Shown here: one piece after another, positions 5,870-11,706 of the stretch | How the letters are laid out: every line of letters begins with the position of its first letter | How positions within the stretch are numbered: position 1 is the first letter of the stretch | Origin: Phormidesmis priestleyi | GTDB lineage: Bacteria; Cyanobacteriota; Cyanobacteriia; Phormidesmidales; Phormidesmidaceae | Length of the DNA stretch: 11,706 bases | NCBI GenBank assembly: GCA_003242115.1 | Contig: QBMP01000012.1 | Location: 21,940-33,645, forward strand | Direction: 5' to 3' | The notes under the pieces: generated by a model | Told to the model about the DNA's origin: nothing | What the model saw: the letters and a program-made list of their open reading frames with translations, nothing else | The model's database searches: none | Position numbers and translations under genes: made by a program

Positions 5870-6589
5870 ATGGTTACGATAGAAGCGCTGCAAGACGAAA
5901 TTTATCTCGGCACAAACCAGTCGTATCGGTGCGATCGCCCCATTAACCTCTACAAAACGTCAGCCTGCACTGGCTTAGTAACCCAAACCGATATCGGTCA
6001 TGTTCTGCATATCCTAGAAGTTGCCAAAAATCACAATGCCATTCGTGTCTGCATTTGCAAAGACGACTATCTGGGCTGGGTCGCGGCCAGTCATGTTAGT
6101 GACTTGAGCCCGGTAAGCGACCGTTATCAAGCGCCGCTGCTCAGCGCCCTAGAGATTCAGCAAAGGCTACCGCAGGTGATTGCGTTTGCCGAAGCGGCGA
6201 TGGCGGTACCGAACGAATATCTGTGGGGCGGGGCAACTGCGCCTAACTACGATTGCTCAGGCTTAATGCAGGCGGCTTTTATGTCAGCAGGCATTCAGCT
6301 CCCTCGCGACTCCTATCAGCAGGAAGACTTTACCCAGCGCATTGATCTAGCCGACTTGCAGATTGGCGATTTAATATTTTTTGGTACGCCAGCACGCACA
6401 ACGCATGTCGCCCTCCACCTGGGTGAAGGGCGATACATTCATAGCTCCGGTAGCAGCATGGGCCGCAACGGCATTGGCATTGACTCGGTGACTGACCTTA
6501 GCGATCCTATCAGCGCTGGCTATTACGCTTTGCTGCGTTGCTTTGGTCGAGTCGTGATGAGCTATCAACCCACGGGGCGCTGCGGATAA
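5870..6589 (+). CDS. NlpC/P60 cell-wall endopeptidase with N-terminal SH3b domain (gamma-D-Glu-L-diamino acid endopeptidase type)
   Basis: A 239-residue protein. Residues ~17-80 form an SH3b-like domain (from SYRCDRPINLYKTSACTG through DDYLGWV). Residues ~100-235 are an NlpC/P60 papain-like hydrolase with YLWGGATAPNYDCSG (catalytic Cys129), GDLIFFG (166-172), THVALHLG (His179) and YIHSSG (His191). Order, length and motifs closely match the structurally studied Anabaena variabilis and Nostoc punctiforme enzymes, which cleave between gamma-D-glutamate and the diamino acid of peptidoglycan stem peptides, probably in muropeptide recycling. No signal peptide is present, which fits a cytoplasmic recycling role. 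The frame also opens at ATG 5825 (15 extra residues). I prefer ATG 5870 because it matches the family's N-terminal length and because the extra part overlaps the upstream repeat region. It converges on the DUF4114 PEP-CTERM gene, 65 bp away. Confidence 0.9.
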   Translation: MVTIEALQDEIYLGTNQSYRCDRPINLYKTSACTGLVTQTDIGHVLHILEVAKNHNAIRVCICKDDYLGWVAASHVSDLSPVSDRYQAPLLSALEIQQRLPQVIAFAEAAMAVPNEYLWGGATAPNYDCSGLMQAAFMSAGIQLPRDSYQQEDFTQRIDLADLQIGDLIFFGTPARTTHVALHLGEGRYIHSSGSSMGRNGIGIDSVTDLSDPISAGYYALLRCFGRVVMSYQPTGRCG

Positions 6590-6633
6590 AACTCATGACT
6601 AGACATTAGATCCGATGGTGGATTTGGCATTAG

Positions 6634-6678
6634 ATTCGACGGCTGGCCTGACGGCTAGCTGGACGGCTGGCTGGACTG
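6634..6678. repeat. 12-bp degenerate tandem repeat spanning the stop codon of the DUF4114 gene
   Basis: On the minus strand successive units are CAG-TCC-AGC (6678-6670, short), CAG-CCG-TCC-AGC (6669-6658), TAG-CCG-TCA-GGC (6657-6646) and CAG-CCG-TCG-AAT (6645-6634). They are in frame with the gene, and the third unit's first codon is the stop. Confidence 0.8.
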
Positions 6679-7452
6679 GCGCTGAAGACCCGCGCCCCCT
6701 AAAAGAACCAAGCCAAACAGCCCTAATAACGCTGAAGGCTCAGGCACATCGGTCGGCTCAGTCGGCGGCTGGCGATAAGACAGTCCCTTGATGGCAAATA
6801 CTACATCGTTGAAGTCTCGATCAGAGCCTTCGTTTTTGCCACCGCTGGCTCCTAATTCGCCCCAGAGATCTTCAAAGCCGATAATGGTGTAGTTTTCTTG
6901 AGCGACTTCATCAAAGTAGTTGTAGGCAATCATGTGCGTGAGGCCATCAGAGTTAACCGGCTGATTGCCTACGGTGCTGTTGCGGTAGTCGTCAGAGCCG
7001 TAGATGTTTTGGCCGCCGTTGAATCCGTTAGCGCGCAAAAAGAACGATAGCTGAGTGGGGCCAAAGAACTCTTGAAGCGCGACGCCTTGACCGAGCGATA
7101 GCGCCCCATCGCCTTCGCTAAGGATGCTTTGCGTAGAAGAGACGTCGTTAAAAATCATCCCTAGCGGCCCATCGTTGGCGGCAAAGAGAAGCTGGTTGCG
7201 GTAGCCTGCGCCTTCGTTGACAAAATAGGCTTGAACGCTGTTGGGATTGCCATCCCAGAAGAGTCTTGAGTTGTCTAGCTTGGGCAGCGCTAGTTCGTTA
7301 AAAGGGACGCGCTCGGCTTGAATGAGCTGATTGAAGGTCGTTAATAGGTCGCTTCTGAGGCTCAGTCCCGCAGCCTCTGCACTGGTCGAAAAGGTGGTGA
7401 CGGATAGGGCGCAGATGGTTGCTAGGCCCAATTGTGTTGATAGCTTTTTCAT
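6655..7452 (-). CDS. PEP-CTERM protein with DUF4114 domain
   Basis: A 265-residue exported protein. Residues 1-27 are a signal peptide (MKKLSTQLGL, hydrophobic core, SAEA with likely cleavage after Ala27). Residues ~140-221 hold the DUF4114 pattern: DGLTHMIAYNYF (169-180), IIGFEDLWGE (190-199) and DRDFNDVVFAI (211-221); the acidic DxDxND stretch suggests metal, probably calcium, binding. From 236 comes VPEPSALLGLFGLVLLGG, a PEP-CTERM signal. Its end is odd: in place of an arginine cluster it has GLQRQSSQPSS, with one Arg, and those last codons belong to a 12-bp tandem repeat that also supplies the TAG stop. The start is ATG 7452, without a clear Shine-Dalgarno. It is unrelated in sequence to the other PEP-CTERM protein apart from the sorting signal. 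It is probably a surface protein; its job is unknown. Confidence 0.87.
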   Translation of the reverse strand: MKKLSTQLGLATICALSVTTFSTSAEAAGLSLRSDLLTTFNQLIQAERVPFNELALPKLDNSRLFWDGNPNSVQAYFVNEGAGYRNQLLFAANDGPLGMIFNDVSSTQSILSEGDGALSLGQGVALQEFFGPTQLSFFLRANGFNGGQNIYGSDDYRNSTVGNQPVNSDGLTHMIAYNYFDEVAQENYTIIGFEDLWGELGASGGKNEGSDRDFNDVVFAIKGLSYRQPPTEPTDVPEPSALLGLFGLVLLGGAGLQRQSSQPSS

Positions 7453-7943
7453 AGCAGTTGGCAGGATAAAGTAATGCTGTCTACGCTTCCTAATGTGGCG
7501 TATAAGTGCGAGGTCTATGGCTCAGTTTTGGTGATAAATGATACTCCGTACGTGTCTCGGTGAGGTTCCTGACTGGTGGTTCGTAAAGTTGTTGCAAGGG
7601 GGCTTTTTTTGTGATGATTGTACCGAGGCGGGCAGCGGTGGATGGCTGTGAATGACAACAAATGGCTGTAAAGGGGATGCTTTGCGACCATACTGAGACT
7701 TCAGCCTCAAGGTAGAGCCCAAAACCCTTAGAAGGTCAGATGATGTCTGGAAATCCTTAAGCTTTTGACAAAAAACTTACTAATTCAAAGCACTCCCTCA
7801 AAATTTTCCGTTGAGATTGCCCCTTAAAATTGCCAATGGCTAGGAACGACGATTCTTAGCCATTTCTATGCAAAGCTCCTGTAAGGTCAGTCGCGATTTT
7901 TTGTCGCAATTCCGTTTCTATTATTCTTGGCAAGGTCAGCAGC
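7453..7943. other. Divergent intergenic region (491 bp) between the DUF4114 gene and the antiporter
   Basis: It serves as the upstream region for both neighbours. I see no protein-like frame; a 66-codon minus-strand frame (7522-7722) has no recognisable features. Contents: an imperfect 20-bp-spaced direct repeat of ATGGCTGT (7642 and 7662); the 8-mer AAGGTCAG three times (7732, 7883, 7932), all on the plus strand; a T7 run near 7605; a strong hairpin at 7835-7864; and TTGACA near 7766 with no matching -10 at normal spacing. Confidence 0.55.
7835..7864. repeat. 12-bp-stem hairpin upstream of the antiporter
   Basis: AATGGCTAGGAA (7835-7846) pairs with TTCTTAGCCATT (7853-7864) with one G-T wobble and a 6-base loop (CGACGA), ending 79 bases before the antiporter ATG. 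No T-run follows on the plus strand. It may be a leader structure or a protein-binding palindrome. Confidence 0.6.
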
Positions 7944-10079
7944 ATGTTTTTATTTTTGATGGAGCCGGTTTCTGAGACATTGCGATCGCCGGTTGCAACC
8001 TTCGTTCTGTTGCTGGCAATTGTACTGGTAACGCCCCCGATTTTTGAGCGCTTTAAGCTGCCGGGGCTGGTGGGCTTAATTGCCGCAGGCGTACTATTTG
8101 GCGGTAGCGGCTTAGGCTGGCTGAATGCTGATTCAGACACAATGAAGCTGTTTTCTGAAGTCGGTAAAATTTATTTGATGTTTGTGGCTGGCTTAGAGAT
8201 TGATCTGGCCCTGTTTCAGAAGACGCGCGATCGCTCTCTCGGCTTTGGCCTCTTGACATTCGCACTGCCGTTAGTTGGTGGAATTGCGGTCGGAATGTTC
8301 TTTGGATTTGGCTGGTTAGCGGCTGTGCTGATCGGTTCGCTGCTAGCCTCGCATACCCTGCTGGCCTATCCGATTGTGCAGCGCCTAGGCGTTGTAGATG
8401 ACGAGGCCGTGACGGTAACGATTGGCGCGACTATTTTTACCGATATTGGATCGCTGCTGGTGCTGGCGATTTGTTTGGGCATTAGTCAGGGCGATTTTTC
8501 GCTGGTGAAGCTGCTGACGCTGTTGGGATCTTTGGCGCTGTATGCAGTGGCTGTTTTAATTGGGCTAAAGCAGCTTGGCAAAGTCTTTTTCCGCAAGGTG
8601 GGTAGAGATGAAGGGAGTCGGGTGCTATTTGTGCTGCTGTCGGTCTTTTTGGCGGCAGTGGTGGCGCAGCTGATTGGAGTCGAGAGTATTATCGGCGCGT
8701 TCTTGGCGGGGCTGGCAATCATCAGCATTATTGGCGATGGCTCGGTAAAAGAGAAAACAGAATTCATGGGTCGGGTGCTGTTTATCCCGATGTTTTTTGT
8801 GAACATGGGGCTGTTACTGGATCTCAATGCTTTTGGCAATATTTTAGCGGCGATTAATTTACCGCTGTTGATTGTAGGGATGCTGCTGGTGACGAAGCTG
8901 ATAGCGGTGCTCGTGGCCAAACAGCTCTATCGCTATAGCTGGACGCAAACTTGGACAATGTGGTCGCTGTCGATTCCGCAGGTGGCGGCTACGCTGGCCG
9001 CAGCGCTAGTTGGCTACGAGGCTGAAATTATCAATACAGAGGTGTTTAATAGCGTGATTTTGCTGATGCTAGTGACCTCAATTTTGGGGCCGCTGGTGAC
9101 GACAAGCGCAGCTGGGCGACTAGCGACACAAAAGACGTTTGGTGAAACCGATATGCTGGAATGGCTACCGCCGCCGAGCGAGATTCCAGAATCTTTTGCG
9201 GTGGTAGTGCCGGTGTATAACCCTGAGAACGAGCGATCGCTGATAGAACTCGCGACCGCCGTAGCACAATACGCCAGTGGCCGGGTGATTCCATTAGCGA
9301 TCGCCCTGACTCAGCCGCAAATGGATTCCCCGCAGCTCACCAAAGCCCTGACTCGCGGTCGTCAGCTCTTGGAAACCGCCCAGGAAGCTAGCGAATCCTT
9401 TGAATCGATCGCTGAACTGGTGGTTGAGCCTGAGTTGAGAATTAGCGACAATGTGGCTCAAACCATTGCGCACGTGGGCCGAGAGAAAAACGCCAACCTG
9501 ATCGTGTTGGGTCTGGGCCGTCATTCTCAGCTTAACCGCCGCTTGTTTACCGACATTCAAGATGAGGTGATGCGAATGGCTCACTGTCCGGTAGTGGTGG
9601 CTAGATTGCTAAAATCTCCGACGGCTATGAAGACCATTTTAATCCCGATTGAGACGCCCTCAGTGATGACGCTAAGGGTGCTGCGTTTTGCTCAGGTGCT
9701 AGCAGCAGCCAATCAGGCCAAAATTACGCTGATACATGTGTATAATTCGCGCGCGTCGGCACTTTATCAGACTAGAGTGAAAAAACAGCTAGAAGTGCTG
9801 TTAGATCGGCTGCCATCGACGAATGCCAGCGTAGAGATTGAGCTATTGGCAAGAGATAATGTAGTGCTAGCGATTGTAAAAGCGGCTCATAACTACGATT
9901 TGGTGATTTTGCGATCGCAGCGTCGTCGTAGCAACAGTGGTCTCACCATCGGTGCAAACACAACCCCGCTGGTTCAACAGCTTCCTGGCTCAGTGATATT
10001 GGTCGGCGAACCCCATCCTCAGCCGGTGCCTTCATCCCCACGAGTCAAGGCAGTATCAGCGCAGCTATCGACCGTCTAA
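7944..10079 (+). CDS. CPA2-family cation:proton antiporter with two C-terminal USP domains
   Basis: A 711-residue protein. Residues ~15-395 are a Na+/H+ exchanger fold with about 12-13 membrane helices. Family signatures include the early stretch KLPGLVGLIAAGVLFG (38-53), LMFVAGLEIDL (78-88), ASHTLLAYPIVQRLG (135-149), and the ion-site helix GATIFTDIGSLLVL (161-174), where Asp167 is the likely transport aspartate. Residues ~415-555 and ~562-688 are two tandem universal-stress-protein folds. Both begin with a beta-strand (FAVVVPVYN; KTILIPIETP), contain LIVLGLG or DLVILRSQ, and end CPVVVARL or GSVILVGEP. Their ATP-loop pattern G-2X-G-9X-G is degenerate. It probably exports Na+ or K+ for H+ at the plasma or thylakoid membrane, with the USP tail as a regulator; ion choice is not decidable. 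An alternative start, ATG 7959, would drop five residues. A likely terminator follows at 10209. Confidence 0.87.
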   Translation: MFLFLMEPVSETLRSPVATFVLLLAIVLVTPPIFERFKLPGLVGLIAAGVLFGGSGLGWLNADSDTMKLFSEVGKIYLMFVAGLEIDLALFQKTRDRSLGFGLLTFALPLVGGIAVGMFFGFGWLAAVLIGSLLASHTLLAYPIVQRLGVVDDEAVTVTIGATIFTDIGSLLVLAICLGISQGDFSLVKLLTLLGSLALYAVAVLIGLKQLGKVFFRKVGRDEGSRVLFVLLSVFLAAVVAQLIGVESIIGAFLAGLAIISIIGDGSVKEKTEFMGRVLFIPMFFVNMGLLLDLNAFGNILAAINLPLLIVGMLLVTKLIAVLVAKQLYRYSWTQTWTMWSLSIPQVAATLAAALVGYEAEIINTEVFNSVILLMLVTSILGPLVTTSAAGRLATQKTFGETDMLEWLPPPSEIPESFAVVVPVYNPENERSLIELATAVAQYASGRVIPLAIALTQPQMDSPQLTKALTRGRQLLETAQEASESFESIAELVVEPELRISDNVAQTIAHVGREKNANLIVLGLGRHSQLNRRLFTDIQDEVMRMAHCPVVVARLLKSPTAMKTILIPIETPSVMTLRVLRFAQVLAAANQAKITLIHVYNSRASALYQTRVKKQLEVLLDRLPSTNASVEIELLARDNVVLAIVKAAHNYDLVILRSQRRRSNSGLTIGANTTPLVQQLPGSVILVGEPHPQPVPSSPRVKAVSAQLSTV

Positions 10080-10208
10080 AGCTGATTGCATCGCTTAATT
10101 GTCAGCCGTTTTTAGTGGCTCATCTAGTGGTTTATCAACGGCTCGCCCATCTGCTCATCTATACTTTGGGATGATTAGGAAGCAGTCTTGGCATACTATA
10201 TCTATGTC

Positions 10209-10260
10209 ATCATGCCTATACCTTTTGAGCTACTGCTTTAAGAATAGGTATGATTTTGTT
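10209..10260 (+). terminator. Probable terminator of the antiporter gene
   Basis: ATCATGCCTAT (10209-10219) pairs with ATAGGTATGAT (10244-10254), 11 bp with one G-T wobble. The 24-base loop can form an inner AGC/GCT stem, and TTTGTT follows. It sits 129 bases after the antiporter stop. The long loop makes it weaker than the one at 4413, but it implies that the next gene starts downstream of it. Confidence 0.5.
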
Positions 10261-10326
10261 AGTCTATTCTTTGTAGTCTGGATTCTGGTTTGCTGCTTTT
10301 GCATTTCACCCATTGCCTATAATCTA

Positions 10327-11706
10327 ATGCTTCAGAACGACGCTCAGCGAGGTTCAAGTTCTCTTCCGAGGTCTTTATGGTTAGTGGCAGGGGCTGGCGC
10401 AGCGATCGCTTTACTCTCGATTAACGTAATTTCAACGGTCAAAAACGTTCAGCGGCTCAACGACAACACTCGTAGCTTGGCCCAAACCTATGAGACGATT
10501 GCCCATTTAGAAATGGTGGTATCACTCGCCAAAGACGCTGAAACCGGCCAGCGAGGATTTGTGATCACGGGTAATCCAGATTATTTAGAGCCGTATAACC
10601 AAGCCACCGCAGACCTTGAGCAAGTCATTGAACAGGTCGCTCAGCAGATAGAAACAGATGCCCAACAGCAGGCACTGTTGCCGACCTTGCGCGATCGCGT
10701 GAAGCGTAAACTCAGCAACATGGAAGTCAATATTGGGCTCAGACAAACTGCCGGATTTGAAGCTGCTCAGCAGATGGTCATGACTGGGCAAGGCAAAGCA
10801 GAAATGGACGCTATTAGAGCCACTGTAAATGAGATGGTGCAGTTAGAGCAGGAACGATTACAGGTGCGATCGCAGGAGGCAGATCGCGCTTATCGCACCG
10901 CTATTTTGACTGGTCTAATTTCTGGTTTGTTAGCGCTAGCTGCGCTTACCGCCTTTTTGATTGCCTTACGAAAATATCTCAATGCGCGTGATCACGCCGC
11001 CACGACGATTGCCGCCCAGGCCGAGAACCTCAAAATTACCCTAACCAGTATTGGCGATGGGGTGATCACCACCGATGCCCAAGGCCGAGTGACCAACCTC
11101 AACCCGGTTGCTGAAGCTCTGACCGGCTGGACGATAGCAGAGGCTATGTCTCAACCGCTAGAGCAAGTTTTTCAGATTGTTAACGAAAGCAGCCGTGAAA
11201 GTGTGCCTAATCCGGCTTTTAGAGCCTTAGCCGAAGGCACGATTGTCGGCCTTGCTAACCACACCGTGCTGATTGCGAAAGACGGCATCGAAAGGCCGAT
11301 TGATGATAACGCTGCGCCAATTCGCGATCGCTCAGGCGAGGTCATAGGCTGTGTGCTGGTGTTTCGAGATGTGAGCGATCGCCAGCGTCAAGAGCGCCAG
11401 CTACGAGCCGAACAAAAGCGCCTAGCAGAAAGTGAGCAGCGCTTTCAGCAAATTGCTGACACCATGCCGCAAATCGTTTGGGTGACAAGGCCCGACGGCT
11501 ATCATGAATACTACAACCGCCGCTGGTACGACTACATTGGCTGCACCCCTGAAGAATGTCTCGGCACTGGCTGGAACGCGCCACTTCACCCAGAAGACCA
11601 GCAAAAAGCAGTAGATCTCTGGAGCCACTCTTTGCGCACTGGCGAACCCTACGAAATTGAATATCGCTTTCGCTCTTACGCTGGCGAATATCGCTGGTTT
11701 TTAGGC
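10327..11706 (+). CDS. CHASE3-PAS-PAS sensor protein, N-terminal 460 residues (3' end outside window)
   Basis: The frame is open to the window end, giving 460 codons of a larger protein. Order: short N-terminus; TM1 ~17-35 (LWLVAGAGAAIALLSINVI); a periplasmic CHASE3 domain ~36-190 with the signature KDAETGQRGFVITGNPDYLEPY; TM2 ~192-215; a short linker; PAS1 ~237-350 (TSIGDGVITTDAQGRVTNLN, ending VFRDVSDRQRQE); and PAS2 from ~369 (FQQIADTMPQIVWVTRPDG and HPEDQQKAVDLW), a PAS_3-type domain cut by the window edge. Such proteins are membrane receptors that usually end in a histidine kinase, sometimes a GGDEF domain; the output lies beyond the window. The frame is open back to 10099, with ATGs at 10171 and 10204, but these are before or on the probable terminator and would add an odd cysteine-rich segment, so I chose ATG 10327. 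No Shine-Dalgarno is visible. Confidence 0.85.
   Translation, partial: MLQNDAQRGSSSLPRSLWLVAGAGAAIALLSINVISTVKNVQRLNDNTRSLAQTYETIAHLEMVVSLAKDAETGQRGFVITGNPDYLEPYNQATADLEQVIEQVAQQIETDAQQQALLPTLRDRVKRKLSNMEVNIGLRQTAGFEAAQQMVMTGQGKAEMDAIRATVNEMVQLEQERLQVRSQEADRAYRTAILTGLISGLLALAALTAFLIALRKYLNARDHAATTIAAQAENLKITLTSIGDGVITTDAQGRVTNLNPVAEALTGWTIAEAMSQPLEQVFQIVNESSRESVPNPAFRALAEGTIVGLANHTVLIAKDGIERPIDDNAAPIRDRSGEVIGCVLVFRDVSDRQRQERQLRAEQKRLAESEQRFQQIADTMPQIVWVTRPDGYHEYYNRRWYDYIGCTPEECLGTGWNAPLHPEDQQKAVDLWSHSLRTGEPYEIEYRFRSYAGEYRWFLG

Noticed and set aside
7522..7722. 66-codon minus-strand frame in the antiporter upstream region
   Set aside because: No ribosome site, no domain, and an irregular composition; it overlaps direct repeats and a T-run that look non-coding.
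8486..8920. 144-codon minus-strand frame inside the antiporter
   Set aside because: It is antisense to the membrane domain, and its Ser/Thr/Ile-rich product is what leucine/alanine-rich membrane coding gives in reverse.

Overview
The window is almost certainly cyanobacterial chromosome. The octamer GCGATCGC (HIP1) occurs 19 times in 11.7 kb, far above chance. Gene content agrees: two PEP-CTERM surface proteins, a photorespiration-type class V aminotransferase, a close relative of the Anabaena/Nostoc NlpC/P60 cell-wall endopeptidase, and a CHASE3-PAS sensor. The genus cannot be fixed from the sequence; a filamentous or Leptolyngbya-like lineage is only a guess.

Layout. 1-330 (+) is the C-terminal end of DprA, with a repeat-rich linker and a winged helix. 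495-1886 (+) is a large PlsC-type acyltransferase. It converges, with a 5-base gap, on a class I methyltransferase at 1892-2572 (-). A 16-bp inverted repeat at 2607-2644 separates that gene from a PEP-CTERM protein at 2730-3389 (-). Next comes about 870 bp with little recognisable coding (3390-4259). It is followed by a 36-codon, arginine-rich small ORF at 4260-4370 (+) with a strong intrinsic terminator just behind it (4413-4449). The aminotransferase (4503-5672, -) and the NlpC/P60 peptidase (5870-6589, +) diverge from a 197-bp region holding four GAGGT direct repeats and a GTA-N8-TAC motif. The peptidase converges on a second, unrelated PEP-CTERM protein with a DUF4114 domain (6655-7452, -), whose stop codon sits inside a 12-bp tandem repeat. 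After a 491-bp gap with a 12-bp-stem hairpin comes a CPA2 cation:proton antiporter with two C-terminal USP domains (7944-10079, +), then a probable terminator, then the N-terminal part of a CHASE3-PAS-PAS sensor (10327 to the window end, +).

The genes do not form one pathway or an obvious operon. Most are singletons with switching strands, as is usual in cyanobacterial chromosomes. Shared themes are the cell envelope (two PEP-CTERM proteins, peptidoglycan endopeptidase, phospholipid-type acyltransferase) and signalling or ion homeostasis (antiporter, sensor). No CRISPR array, rRNA, tRNA or transposase was seen. I found no clear new multi-gene system. The best candidates for something undescribed are the small arginine-rich gene with its own terminator, the repeat-bearing divergent promoter, and the repeat-built C-terminus of the DUF4114 PEP-CTERM protein.
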